The notes under the pieces: generated by a model
Database searches by the model: none
What the model saw: the letters and a program-made list of their open reading frames with translations, nothing else
Told to the model about the DNA's origin: nothing
Translations under genes and position numbers: made by a program
NCBI GenBank assembly: GCA_017860345.1
Contig: JAFNAV010000010.1
Span: 1-59,444, forward strand
DNA from: Bacteroidota bacterium
GTDB taxonomy: Bacteria > Bacteroidota > Bacteroidia > Bacteroidales > Paludibacteraceae
Reading direction: 5' to 3'
Length of the DNA: 59,444 bases
Part shown: positions 35,847-45,157 of the stretch, piece by piece
Layout: the number at the start of each line of letters is the position of its first letter
Numbering within the stretch: the stretch's first letter is position 1

Positions 35847-38800
35847 ATGAGTTTATACGAAAGTTCAGTAAAAAAGCCTATTATGACAGCCCTTGTATTT
35901 TTGGGAGTAGTTATACTGGGACTTTTTTCGCTCAATAAATTACCCATCGACTTATTGCCAGATATCGAGACAAACACGATTATGGTAATCACTTCGTACG
36001 ATGGAGCAAGTGCCTCAGATATAGAAACTAACGTAACACGTCCGCTCGAAAGTTCGCTCAATACGGTAGCCAATCTCAAAAGTCTGAAATCGTCGTCAAG
36101 AGAAAACCGTTCGGTAATCACACTGGAATTTAACTATGGAATGGATATTGATGCACTCACCAACGACGTACGTGACAAGTTGGATATGGTAAAGTCATAT
36201 TTACCGGAAGGCGTCACCGACCCTATCATATTTAAGTTCAGTACCGATATGATTCCGGTAATCATGATTTCGGCTACAGCCAATCAGAGTTTGCCGGCTT
36301 TATATAAAATTCTGGATGATAAAGTAGCCAATGCACTGGCACGTATCGACGGAGTAGGTTCGGTTTCGATAAGCGGCGCCCCCGAACGTGAAATACAGGT
36401 TTATATCGACCCGCTTAAGCTCGAAGCATACAATCTCACCATCGAAGGAATAGCGCAATATATAAGGCTCGAAAACCTGAATACTCCCGCAGGTACTATG
36501 GATGTTGGTAGCGAAACATATTCGCTCCGCGTACAGGGCGAATTTAAGGATGCTGCCGAAATGGACAAAATCATTGTAGGTTCATATAATGGTAAAAATA
36601 TATTCTTATCGGATGTAGCCCAGGTAAAAGATGCGCTGGAAGAACGTGTACAGGAAAGTTATACCAATGGAGTGCAGGGAGCTACCATAATAGTACAAAA
36701 ACAATCGGGTTCCAATACGGTTAACATTGCATCGGCCATTCAAAAAGAACTACCCAACATTCAGAAGACACTCCCTTCGGATATCAAAATGAATGTTATC
36801 ATGGATACTTCGGATAATATCAAGCAAACCATCAACGGACTTACCGAAACAGTATTGTATGCATTTCTGTTTGTGATACTTGTGGTACTTTTCTTCCTCG
36901 GACGCTGGCGGGCTACGGTTATTATCATCATAACCATACCCATATCGCTTATTGCTGCATTTATTTACCTGTACGGAACCGGAGGAAGTCTCAATATCAT
37001 TTCGTTGAGTTCGCTATCGGTGGCTATTGGTATGGTAGTGGACGACGCCATTGTGGTACTCGAAAACATTACAACACATATAGAGCGGGGTAACCGCCCT
37101 AAAAGTGCTGCCATACACGGTACCAACGAAGTAGCGTTATCGGTTATAGCATCTACGCTTACCATTATCGCGGTATTCTTCCCACTTACGCTCATCTCTG
37201 GTGCAGCTGGTGTAATGTTTGAGCAATTAGGTTGGATGGTAACCATTATCATGGCTGTATCGTTAATTTGTGCGCTATCGCTTACACCGATGCTTACCTC
37301 AAAAATATTGCGACTCGACCCGAAACATGGTACAACGTTTAAACTAATCTATACTCCTATTGAGAAATTTCTGGATAAATTAGATGATAAATATGCTTCT
37401 ATCGTTAACTGGGCTTCGCGTCACAGATGGTTGGTAGTTATTTTATCTGTTGTATTTTTTATCCTTAGTTTAATTCCCGGTAAATTTATCGGTACCGAAT
37501 ATATTCCAGCTCAGGACAATAGCCGTATTGCATCGACTATAGAAATGCCCGTAGGTACCCGTATGGAAATTACGAAAGAATTTGCTAAAAGGAAAACGGA
37601 AGAATGGAAAAAAAGATTTCCGGAAATTGACATGATCAATTATTCGGTCGGGCAAGCCAGTAGTTCCAACACCTGGGGTTCGTTACAAAACAATGGCTCA
37701 AATATCATATCGCTGAATATGAGATTATTGCCACTAAAAGACCGTAAACGTTCCATGTTTGAAATCACTGACAGTATTAGTGCCGACTTAAGCAATTCAC
37801 CCGAAGTTCAAAAATCAAACGTCATAGCCGGTGGAGGTATGAGCATGATGGGCGGTCAATCGACACTCGATGTGGAAATATATGGTTATGACTTTGACGA
37901 GACTGATAAAGTTGCGAAAGCCGTATCAGAAGGTATGGCCAAAATCGATGGTCTGACAAATGTCAGGGTAAGCCGCGAAGCTTACAAGCCCGAGTTTCAG
38001 GTAGATTTTGATCGTGAAAAACTGGCCATGAACGGTTTGAGCATGTCAACAGCATCCAACTTCCTTCGCAACAGAATAAACGGTCTTACGGCATCGCTCT
38101 TCCGCGAAGAAGGTGAAGAATACACTATCCGCGTAGTTTATGCACCCGAATATCGTCAATCGATAGAAGATATCGAAAACATTCTGATATACAACAGTCA
38201 GGGACAGGGAGTACGTCTCAGGGAATTAGGAAAAGTGGTTGAACGGTTTACGCCTCCTACCATTGAGCGTAAGAACCGTCAGCGGTTAGTAACAGTATCA
38301 TCGTCGGTATCGGGTACTACCATTGACAAAGCCGTAGCCGGTATTAATGCCGTACTTGATAAAACCGATATACCATCGGATGTGAGTCCGAAGATAGCCG
38401 GTACTTATATCGACCAGCAGGATTCGTTCAAGGATTTGGGTAGCTTATTACTCATCATTGTGATGCTGGTATTTATCGTAATGGCTTCGCAGTTTGAGTC
38501 GCTTACCTATCCGGGTATTATCATGTTCTCTATTCCGTTTGCATTCTCGGGCGTTATTCTGATGCTTGCCGCCACAGGCAACACTCTTAATATGATGTCA
38601 TTTGTGGGAGTTATCATGCTTATCGGTATTGTGGTGAAAAATGGTATTGTGCTTGTAGACTATATCAATCTTAATCGTGAACGTGGTATGGGTGTAATAC
38701 GCGCGGCCAAAGAAGGTGGTAAATCTCGTCTTCGTCCGGTGTTGATGACAACCCTTACTACCATCCTGGGTATGTTGCCATTAGCCATTTCAAGTTCTGA

Positions 38801-38972
38801 AGGTTCTGAAATGTGGAAACCAATGGCCGTAACAGTTATTGGAGGTCTTACCGTATCTACTGTACTTACTTTGGTTATTGTACCTACGGTTTACACCCTG
38901 TTTGCAAGTAGCGGTATCAAGCGCAAACGTCGTAAAATGAAACACGCAACTCTTGACAAGCAATTAGATTAA
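35847..38972 (+). CDS. RND-family multidrug efflux pump
   Basis: This is a 1041-residue inner-membrane proton-driven transporter of the AcrB/HAE-RND type. It begins YESSVKKPIMTALVFLGVVILGLFSL, and the twelve membrane segments fall in the usual 1+5+1+5 pattern. SVAIGMVVDDAIVVLEN in membrane segment 4 carries the Asp-Asp proton relay, and GIVVKNGIVLVDYIN is in the second half. Substrates cannot be told, but the TetR control points to toxic compounds. A strong hairpin separates it from the small PG0541-like gene. Confidence 0.96.
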   Translation: MSLYESSVKKPIMTALVFLGVVILGLFSLNKLPIDLLPDIETNTIMVITSYDGASASDIETNVTRPLESSLNTVANLKSLKSSSRENRSVITLEFNYGMDIDALTNDVRDKLDMVKSYLPEGVTDPIIFKFSTDMIPVIMISATANQSLPALYKILDDKVANALARIDGVGSVSISGAPEREIQVYIDPLKLEAYNLTIEGIAQYIRLENLNTPAGTMDVGSETYSLRVQGEFKDAAEMDKIIVGSYNGKNIFLSDVAQVKDALEERVQESYTNGVQGATIIVQKQSGSNTVNIASAIQKELPNIQKTLPSDIKMNVIMDTSDNIKQTINGLTETVLYAFLFVILVVLFFLGRWRATVIIIITIPISLIAAFIYLYGTGGSLNIISLSSLSVAIGMVVDDAIVVLENITTHIERGNRPKSAAIHGTNEVALSVIASTLTIIAVFFPLTLISGAAGVMFEQLGWMVTIIMAVSLICALSLTPMLTSKILRLDPKHGTTFKLIYTPIEKFLDKLDDKYASIVNWASRHRWLVVILSVVFFILSLIPGKFIGTEYIPAQDNSRIASTIEMPVGTRMEITKEFAKRKTEEWKKRFPEIDMINYSVGQASSSNTWGSLQNNGSNIISLNMRLLPLKDRKRSMFEITDSISADLSNSPEVQKSNVIAGGGMSMMGGQSTLDVEIYGYDFDETDKVAKAVSEGMAKIDGLTNVRVSREAYKPEFQVDFDREKLAMNGLSMSTASNFLRNRINGLTASLFREEGEEYTIRVVYAPEYRQSIEDIENILIYNSQGQGVRLRELGKVVERFTPPTIERKNRQRLVTVSSSVSGTTIDKAVAGINAVLDKTDIPSDVSPKIAGTYIDQQDSFKDLGSLLLIIVMLVFIVMASQFESLTYPGIIMFSIPFAFSGVILMLAATGNTLNMMSFVGVIMLIGIVVKNGIVLVDYINLNRERGMGVIRAAKEGGKSRLRPVLMTTLTTILGMLPLAISSSEGSEMWKPMAVTVIGGLTVSTVLTLVIVPTVYTLFASSGIKRKRRKMKHATLDKQLD

Positions 38973-38981
38973 ACACAAAAA

Positions 38982-39021
38982 AGAAGCTTTCCGGCTGCAA
39001 CTTGCCATGCCGGAAGCTTCT
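38982..39021. terminator. Hairpin between RND gene and PG0541-like gene
   Basis: AGAAGCTTTCCGGC (38982-38995) pairs with GCCGGAAGCTTCT (39009-39021) with one unpaired T. On the plus strand no T run follows, so it may only weaken readthrough or protect the upstream mRNA. On the minus strand a run of six T follows (38976-38981), the classic terminator form, which would stop antisense transcription coming from the CNNM side. Confidence 0.7.
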
Positions 39022-39077
39022 AAATGGTTATAACCAATGATAATCGGTTCATACAAACATCAAAAAAAGAATTATTT

Positions 39078-39371
39078 ATGAAATCAATATTTATTGCCTT
39101 CGACCAGGGATATTATGATCAGATAATAACAATACTGAATTATAATCACGTAAAAGGCTTTACAAGCTGGGAGCAGGTTCAGGGACGCGGATCGCAAACC
39201 GGCGAACCACACTATGGCAATCATGCATGGCCGTCGCTCAACTCGTCGATACTTACCGTAGTAAACGACGAAAAAGTAAAACCATTACTTGAAGATCTGA
39301 AAAAACTCGATGCCACATCTAAACTCATGGGGCTAAGAGCTTTTGTATGGAATATTGAGGATGGTATCTGA
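39078..39371 (+). CDS. PG0541-like small transporter-associated protein
   Basis: This 97-residue soluble protein begins MKSIFIAFDQGYYDQIITIL and carries SWEQVQGRGSQTGEPHYGNHAWPSLNSS and LRAFVWNIEDGI. Its shape suggests a PII-like alpha/beta fold. It matches by position and sequence type the small gene that follows the RND genes PG0538-PG0540 in Porphyromonas gingivalis (PG0541). The ATG at 39078 is used because the longer frame starts inside the hairpin region. It may sense a ligand or metal and adjust the pump; no function is proven. Confidence 0.8.
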   Translation: MKSIFIAFDQGYYDQIITILNYNHVKGFTSWEQVQGRGSQTGEPHYGNHAWPSLNSSILTVVNDEKVKPLLEDLKKLDATSKLMGLRAFVWNIEDGI

Positions 39372-39395
39372 TAAAATCGCAAACATGTTTCAAAT

Positions 39396-39439
39396 AAAAA
39401 AGTTTCCACAGCTGTTACAAGCTATGGAAACTTTTTTTT
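39396..39439. terminator. Bidirectional terminator between PG0541-like and CNNM genes
   Basis: AAAAAGTTTCCA (39396-39407) pairs with TGGAAACTTTTT (39425-39436), with an inner AGCT/AGCT pair. A and T runs flank both sides, suited to the two convergent transcripts. Confidence 0.9.
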
Positions 39440-39497
39440 GTGAAAATATCTTGAGATTTATGCCCAAAAATCATATTTTTTCAGAGCAAATTTACTT

Positions 39498-40772
39498 TTA
39501 CAATTTTGTAATCAATATTTTATCTATTCTGTTCCAATCCATATCTACAATTTCGAAAGAATACTCCCTGAAAACAAATTTATCGCCTACTTGCGGTATT
39601 TCGTTAATCTGGCTCAATACAAAGCCGGCAACCGTACTGTAATCTATTTCGCTAAAGTCCACTTCAAAATCCTGAATCACATCCGCTAAAATTTCGACCG
39701 GCGCATCCCCGTTTACAAGCACCGAGTCGTCATCGCGCACAAACATATCCGGTTCGTTAACCTCTCCTTCTTCAGGTATTTCACCTACAATATTCTCCAT
39801 TACATCATACAAAGTAATAATACCCTCAAAACCGCCATATTCATTAACTATAAAGCAAACCCGGTTTTCATTTTTACGCAATTCGTTAAGTACTTTATGG
39901 GCATCAACATTTTCGGGCAAAACAATAGGTTCCTTTATCAGTTCATCAAAATTCAAAGCTTTTTTCTGACTTAGCGTTTTGTAATAATCTTTCAGATACA
40001 GCACACCGGCAAAGTTATCTAATTCGTCTTTGCAGCAAACCACCTTGCTATGATGCACACCACCGATACGATGTTTTATTTCCGACATGGGCCTGTTGAT
40101 ATCAATCCACTCAATATCCGTACGGTGCGTCATCAGATGATATGCTTTCTTATCCGAAAAATAAAAAACATTTTCATGTATCAGGTTTTGTTCCTGTTCA
40201 ATAACTCCCTCATGCGAAGCTATTTTAATCATCTGTCTTAATTCGGCTTCGGTAAATTGTTCGTTCTGTTTTTTCACCCCCATAAGTTTCATAATGCCAT
40301 TGGTAGCTATTGAAAGCAGCCAAACGAAAGGAAAAAGCACTTTGCTAAAATAATAAATAACCGGAGCCACTACCCGAGCCGTTTTTTCGGGATTGCTCAA
40401 CGCCAGAGTTTTCGGCACCAATTCGCCAATAATAATGGAAACGTAAGTAATAATTACCACTGTAACCGTCATGGCTATCTGATGTGCATAAGGTTGCAAA
40501 GCAGGAAATTCTTCAAAAAAAGGAGCCACATTATCAGCAATACTTACGCCACCATACACCCCGGTAACTATACCTATCAAAGTGATTCCCACCTGAATAG
40601 CCGACAAAAAATCCTCGGAATCTTCCTGTAATTTGATAGCTACACCCGCACCTTTACTACCTTTAAGACGCATTTGTTCGAGTCGGGCTTTCTTGCTCGA
40701 TACAAGAGCAATTTCGGACAATGCAAAAAATCCATTTATAACAATTAAGAATGAAAGAATTAAAATTTCCAT
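39498..40772 (-). CDS. CNNM/CorC-type membrane protein (hemolysin C family)
   Basis: This 424-residue protein has an N-terminal DUF21 membrane domain (FLIVINGFFALSEIALVSSKKARLEQM, with the typical polar Ser/Glu in helix 1), a CBS-domain pair at about residues 200-330 (MTHRTDIEWIDINRPM, CFIVNEYGGFEGIITLYDVMENIVGEI) and a CorC_HlyC C-terminal domain from about 345. Family members are linked to magnesium or cobalt efflux and sodium exchange. It is a single gene, convergent with the efflux operon. The transported ion is unknown. Confidence 0.92.
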   Translation of the reverse strand: MEILILSFLIVINGFFALSEIALVSSKKARLEQMRLKGSKGAGVAIKLQEDSEDFLSAIQVGITLIGIVTGVYGGVSIADNVAPFFEEFPALQPYAHQIAMTVTVVIITYVSIIIGELVPKTLALSNPEKTARVVAPVIYYFSKVLFPFVWLLSIATNGIMKLMGVKKQNEQFTEAELRQMIKIASHEGVIEQEQNLIHENVFYFSDKKAYHLMTHRTDIEWIDINRPMSEIKHRIGGVHHSKVVCCKDELDNFAGVLYLKDYYKTLSQKKALNFDELIKEPIVLPENVDAHKVLNELRKNENRVCFIVNEYGGFEGIITLYDVMENIVGEIPEEGEVNEPDMFVRDDDSVLVNGDAPVEILADVIQDFEVDFSEIDYSTVAGFVLSQINEIPQVGDKFVFREYSFEIVDMDWNRIDKILITKL

Positions 40773-40941
40773 ATAAGCTTTTAAAATTCAAGGTGTAAAA
40801 TTAATCATATATTTTTCTTTATCAAAATTTTAAATACAAGTATTTGTAATACAGGCCAAAGGTTAATTCTGTAATATATTTGTAATACTTTTGAAACATC
40901 TATTTAATTTGTTTGTTGATTATATTACATGGCTTAATATG

Positions 40942-40949
40942 TATTTTTG
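40942..40949 (+). promoter_or_regulatory. -7 box of the phosphate transporter gene
   Basis: TATTTTTG matches TAnnTTTG; TTTG/TTG at 40913-40918 is a possible -33 element. The start codon is 22 bases downstream. No clear Pho-type direct repeat is seen in 40773-40940. Confidence 0.55.
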
Positions 40950-40970
40950 CAACAAATTAAATAAAAGTTC

Positions 40971-43217
40971 ATGGATACTATTTACATTGTGATTGTGCTC
41001 GTATTACTGGGCCTTGCAGCATTAGACCTTGTAGTTGGTGTGGCCAACGATGCTGTAAATTTTCTGAATTCGAGCATCGGCTCCAAAGTTGCACCACTCT
41101 GGGTGATACTTACGGTAGCTTCTGTTGGTGTTTTAGTTGGATCATTATTCTCAAGCGGAATGATGGAAATAGCCCGAAGCGGTGTTTTTTATCCCGGCAA
41201 GTTTACTTTTTCGGATATTATGCTGCTTTTTCTGGCTGTAATGGTAACTGATGTTATATTATTAGATGTATTCAATACCTTTGGTTTACCTACCTCTACT
41301 ACCGTTTCGCTCATCTTCGAGCTGCTTGGAGCGGCGGTGGCCGTAGCTTTAGTTAATATCTGGCGGAGCGATTCAGGTATGCTATTCGAGTATATTAATA
41401 CTGCTAAAGCACTGACAATCATTTCAGGTATATTAGTTTCGGTGGTTATTGCATTCACGGTAGGCTCCATAGTGATGTGGTTTTCGCGTTTACTTTTTTC
41501 GTTCAAATACAAAAAATCTTTCTCGTATATCGGTGCCATTTGGTCGGGTCTTGCTCTTACAGCTATTACTTACTTTGCCATATTCAAGGGACTGAAAGGC
41601 ACTACACTCATTTCAAAAGAATCAATAAACTATATTCAGGACAATCTGGGGTCGGTGCTTTTTTTCATTTGGATAGGCTGGTCGGTAATTATGGCTACAC
41701 TTCAGCATGTATTTAAAGTAAAAATCCTGAAAATCATTATTCTGGCTGGTACCGCAGCGCTGGCGCTTTCGTTTGCCGGCAATGACCTTGTAAATTTTAT
41801 CGGCGTATTTATGGCCGGCCTCAGTTCATTTGAGATAGCCTCGGATGTAGTAGCAGCAGGTGGTTCGGTAGATACATTAACCATGGGGAAACTATCCGAA
41901 CCAGTATCGGTAGACTGGCGTTATTTATTTGGAGCAGGCATAATTATGGTACTGGCACTGTGGTTCTCCAAAAAAGCCCGTACTGTAACCAAAACCGAAG
42001 TAAACTTATCCCGTCAGGGCGAAGGAATTGAACGGTTTTCGTCCACCGGAGCATCGCGGTCGTTAGTTCGCAATGCTGTATCGGTGAGTAAGTTTTTCAG
42101 AAGAATAACCCCCGAACGTGTAACCAACTTTGTTGAAAGCCGCTTCAAGCCCTTATCGGACGAAGAAAGCAGCGATGCCTCTTTCGATCTCATTCGCGCA
42201 TCGGTCAATCTTACCATTTCGGCATTGCTTATATCGGCCGGAACTTCGCTTAAACTTCCGTTATCCACCACCTATGTAACCTTTATGGTAGCCATGGGGT
42301 CGTCGTTGGCCGACAGGGCATGGGGACGCGAAAGTGCCGTATACCGCATTACCGGAGTACTTACCGTGATAAGTGGCTGGTTTGTTACAGCCATAGTGGC
42401 ATTTACCGTTGCAGCCATAGTGGCATTTGCCCTGATGTATGGCGGCATATATGCCGTAGTGGGTGTTATTGCATTGGTAGTATTTCTGTTTATCCAATTT
42501 GCTATTTTACACAAAAAAAGAGAAAACAAGATGGAACGTGAAGATATTCAGCCATCTACCAACGAACACGACATAGTAGTAAATTGTACCAACGAAATCA
42601 GAGAGTCGGTAAAAACCACTGTTGATATATATTCAAAAATGCTGGATGGCTTATTTAATGAAAATCGAAAAGAGCTGCACAATCTTTATAAAATTGCTGA
42701 TGAGTTTCATGGAAAATCGAAACGCCGGCGAGCTTACGAAGTATTACCCACATTGCAACATCTGGAGCACACCTCGCTGGATACCGGTCAATATTATGTA
42801 CAGGCAGTAGATTATTTTTACGAAATATCGGTATCGTTGCGGTATATGACCGAATCGAGTTATAATTTTATTGATAATGCTCACGAAGGTTTTACTCAGG
42901 AACAGATTGAAGATTTGAGAACGTTGGGTAAAGAATTGATTTCGGTTTACAACGATTTCAATCGCATGATTGACTCAAAAGACTACTCCGGTCTGGAGAG
43001 TATTAAAGAGCGACGTGCTGTTATTCTCGATTTGTATTCAGACCTGGTTAAGAAACAAATCAGACGAACTAAAAATAAAGATACCGGCACGCGTAACAGT
43101 ATTCTGTATCTCAATCTGCTGAACGAAACCAAAGCCATTGCTCTAAAATCAGTTAACCTGATGAGAGCACAAATGAATATGTTTAATTCCGACGAATATA
43201 ACAAAGCGATGGCCTGA
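40971..43217 (+). CDS. PiT-family inorganic phosphate transporter fused to a PhoU-like domain
   Basis: This is a 748-residue inner-membrane protein. The first about 520 residues are a PiT/PHO4 transporter with the two signature repeats LDLVVGVANDAVNFLNSSIGSK (about 19-40) and LSFAGNDLVNFIGV (about 263-276), plus SAGTSLKLPLSTTYVTFMVAMGSSLADRAWG in the second half. After a Lys-rich turn (HKKRENKMERED) a soluble helical PhoU-like region of about 220 residues follows. Separate PhoU or DUF47 proteins usually act beside such transporters; here they are in one chain. It likely imports phosphate with H+ or Na+. Confidence 0.92.
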   Translation: MDTIYIVIVLVLLGLAALDLVVGVANDAVNFLNSSIGSKVAPLWVILTVASVGVLVGSLFSSGMMEIARSGVFYPGKFTFSDIMLLFLAVMVTDVILLDVFNTFGLPTSTTVSLIFELLGAAVAVALVNIWRSDSGMLFEYINTAKALTIISGILVSVVIAFTVGSIVMWFSRLLFSFKYKKSFSYIGAIWSGLALTAITYFAIFKGLKGTTLISKESINYIQDNLGSVLFFIWIGWSVIMATLQHVFKVKILKIIILAGTAALALSFAGNDLVNFIGVFMAGLSSFEIASDVVAAGGSVDTLTMGKLSEPVSVDWRYLFGAGIIMVLALWFSKKARTVTKTEVNLSRQGEGIERFSSTGASRSLVRNAVSVSKFFRRITPERVTNFVESRFKPLSDEESSDASFDLIRASVNLTISALLISAGTSLKLPLSTTYVTFMVAMGSSLADRAWGRESAVYRITGVLTVISGWFVTAIVAFTVAAIVAFALMYGGIYAVVGVIALVVFLFIQFAILHKKRENKMEREDIQPSTNEHDIVVNCTNEIRESVKTTVDIYSKMLDGLFNENRKELHNLYKIADEFHGKSKRRRAYEVLPTLQHLEHTSLDTGQYYVQAVDYFYEISVSLRYMTESSYNFIDNAHEGFTQEQIEDLRTLGKELISVYNDFNRMIDSKDYSGLESIKERRAVILDLYSDLVKKQIRRTKNKDTGTRNSILYLNLLNETKAIALKSVNLMRAQMNMFNSDEYNKAMA

Positions 43218-43251
43218 TACTGATTTTTATTCTTCATGCCATTTATCCTAT

Positions 43252-43295
43252 AAAAAACAAGAGAGCCTTTATTGCAAAAGCTCTCTTGTTTGTTT
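43252..43295 (+). terminator. Terminator after the phosphate transporter gene
   Basis: AACAAGAGAGC (43256-43266) pairs with GCTCTCTTGTT (43280-43290), followed by TGTTT; A-rich sequence on the other side may make it bidirectional. It ends just before the octamer array. Confidence 0.88.
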
Positions 43296-43307
43296 ATCCG
43301 ACGGTGA

Positions 43308-43627
43308 TTATTGGGTTATTAAGTTATTAGGTTATTGGGTTATTGGGTTATTGGGTTATTGGGTTATTGGGTTATTGGGTTATTGGGTTATTGGGTTATT
43401 AAGTTATTGAGTTATTCAGTTATTCAGTTATTGAGTTATTGAGTTATTGAGTTATTCAGTTATTGAGTTATTGAGTTATTGAGTTATTCAGTTATTCAGT
43501 TATTCAGTTATTCAGTTATTCAGTTATTCAGTTATTCAGTTATTCAGTTATTCAGTTATTCAGTTATTGGGTTATTCAGTTATTCAGTTATTCAATCATT
43601 CAATCATTCAGTTATTCAATCATTCAG
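43308..43627. repeat. Tandem array of 40 octamers, TTATTNNG type
   Basis: This is 320 bases of exactly 40 units of 8 bases with no insertion or deletion. The last three bases vary in blocks: mostly TTATTGGG at 43332-43395 (8 units in a row), a mixed TTATTGAG/TTATTCAG block to 43483, ten TTATTCAG units at 43484-43563, then decayed TTATTCAA/TCATTCAA units. The GGG block fits the quadruplex rule of four or more G-triplets with 5-base loops. The frame reading MSYSVIQLF... across it is a by-product of the 24-base period and has no upstream signals. The rest of the 472-base gap holds the terminator and a short G-rich stretch. Confidence 0.95.
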
Positions 43628-43689
43628 TTACGGGGGAGCGGGCGCAGATGTCCGAAATGGGTTAGGTTAAGACAGGGTTTTCTAATGTG

Positions 43690-44739
43690 TTACATGATTT
43701 TATTTTTATGACAAACGAGTACATTTTTCATGTCGCCGTGCCAGTTGTGCATTCCATTACCTTCGCAGTTTTTGTAATCTTTGCATGTACTGCACTGTCC
43801 CGTGCGTGTCCAGCTGCGATCTCTGAAAACTTCGAACCGGGATTGCCATACTTCGTAAAAATTGTCGTTGTAGATATTGCCTTGTACCAAACTTCGGTCG
43901 GTATTCGGACAGGCCGATATGGATCCGTCGGCAAGAATTGATCCGATATTGATGCCGGCTCTGCAGAAAAAACGGCTATCGCGGACTTTGGTTTCGTAAC
44001 TGCCCACATAGCCTTCGCAACTGAATTTTACGTCCATTTGTCCGCATTGCCGGGATACGGAGATAAAGTCCATCAGCCCTTCGAACTGCTCGTTGGATAA
44101 AAATAATTCCGGATGAAAACGTGCTCTGCCAATAGGAACTATGGTGAAAAGTCTCCACGCTTTTACACCTTTTTCGGTGAGAAAAAGGCGTAGTTTTTCA
44201 AGTTCTGAATAGTTGCGACTGTTTACACAGGTTACCACATCAAAATTCAGCCGGGGCGACGAGGCTGCCAATTCGATAGCGCGAACTACTTTTTCGAAAC
44301 TATCGTCATTTTTTCGCATCCAGTTATGTGTATCTTCAAGCCCGTCTAAACTGATAGTGAGGGCTCCCAGACCGGCATTGAGTAGCGATACATGCCTTTG
44401 TTCGTCGTACAGATAACCATTGGTAACCATGCTCCAGCGCATGCCCCGTTTTCTTATTTCCATTCCGCATTGCTCAATATCGGTACGCAAAAGAGGTTCG
44501 CCACCGGTGATAACCACCATAAAGTTGTGCGGTACGTCCTGAATGGTATCAAGCGCTTTCAGGAAATCGGCTTTCGGCATATCTTTCAGCAAAGAATTTT
44601 TGGAGCAGTCGCTTCCGCAATGCCGACAGTCGAGATTGCAGCGGGTAGTGCATTCCCAAAACAAATAATTGAGCAAGTGCTCGTCAGTAAGCTTTCTTTT
44701 CAGCTCGCGATATGCAAAATCGGCAACAAAATTCCTCAT
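43690..44739 (-). CDS. Radical SAM/SPASM enzyme of an rSAM/lipoprotein system
   Basis: This is a 349-residue radical SAM enzyme. The 4Fe-4S motif is CNLDCRHC (Cys34, 38, 41), the SAM-binding GGEPL is at 79-83, and ISLDGLEDTHNWMR is the beta-5 region. A SPASM-type C-terminal domain holds auxiliary-cluster Cys (FFCRAGINIG, ISACPNTD, CSTCKDYKNC, LVCHKN). Two further Cys (30 and 45) flank the first cluster. Such enzymes modify peptides or mature other proteins. Its start codon directly abuts the stop of the small lipoprotein gene, so the two are translated together and the lipoprotein is the likely target or partner. The pair fits what I recall as TIGR04133/TIGR04134, function unknown. Confidence 0.88.
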   Translation of the reverse strand: MRNFVADFAYRELKRKLTDEHLLNYLFWECTTRCNLDCRHCGSDCSKNSLLKDMPKADFLKALDTIQDVPHNFMVVITGGEPLLRTDIEQCGMEIRKRGMRWSMVTNGYLYDEQRHVSLLNAGLGALTISLDGLEDTHNWMRKNDDSFEKVVRAIELAASSPRLNFDVVTCVNSRNYSELEKLRLFLTEKGVKAWRLFTIVPIGRARFHPELFLSNEQFEGLMDFISVSRQCGQMDVKFSCEGYVGSYETKVRDSRFFCRAGINIGSILADGSISACPNTDRSLVQGNIYNDNFYEVWQSRFEVFRDRSWTRTGQCSTCKDYKNCEGNGMHNWHGDMKNVLVCHKNKIM

Positions 44740-45099
44740 TTATTTCAGGTTAAGTTGAATATCCAAAAAAACTCTGTCGGCATCATTTGCCACCACCGTA
44801 TCCATGGGCTGATAGTTACTATTTTCAGCACCATCAACATCTTCGAAAACCAATTTTACGTTGTTGCCCGTATAAAGTGCAAATGCCCCATCATCGCCGG
44901 TAAAAGTGTACTGTCCAAAATCCGGCGCTGAAATTTTAATTCCCTTTACAGGCAATCCGGTAGCTTTAGAAGTTACTTTACCTTCCACAAAGAGGTCGTT
45001 ACCAAAATCCTGCGGAGTACCATAGCAAGCCTGAAAAACAAAGGCGATAGAGGTAAAACATAGACCTCCGATAATTTTTCTTAATAAATTCTTTTTCAC
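44740..45099 (-). CDS. Small lipoprotein partner of the radical SAM enzyme
   Basis: This 119-residue lipoprotein has a signal peptide ending AFVFQAC, and the Cys (residue 25) is followed by YGTPQDFGND. The rest is one carboxypeptidase-regulatory-like beta domain (VEGKVTSKATGLPVKGIKISAPD, GDDGAFALYTG). The acylated Cys plus the YGTPQ start is the part I associate with the rSAM/lipoprotein family. Apart from the lipid Cys there is no other Cys, so any modification would be on another residue, perhaps near the N-terminus. It lies between the VWA lipoprotein (58 bases upstream) and the radical SAM gene (no gap). Confidence 0.8.
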   Translation of the reverse strand: MKKNLLRKIIGGLCFTSIAFVFQACYGTPQDFGNDLFVEGKVTSKATGLPVKGIKISAPDFGQYTFTGDDGAFALYTGNNVKLVFEDVDGAENSNYQPMDTVVANDADRVFLDIQLNLK

Positions 45100-45157
45100 G
45101 ACAATAGTAAATGTAAAATAATCAAAAAGATCAGTAGTTTCAAATCAAAAAAAAGAA

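Noticed and set aside
43479-43670. Open frame over the octamer array (repeats of SVIQLFSY)
   Set aside because: It follows from the 24-base period of an 8-base unit, lacks upstream signals and runs into the array end; treated as non-coding repeat.
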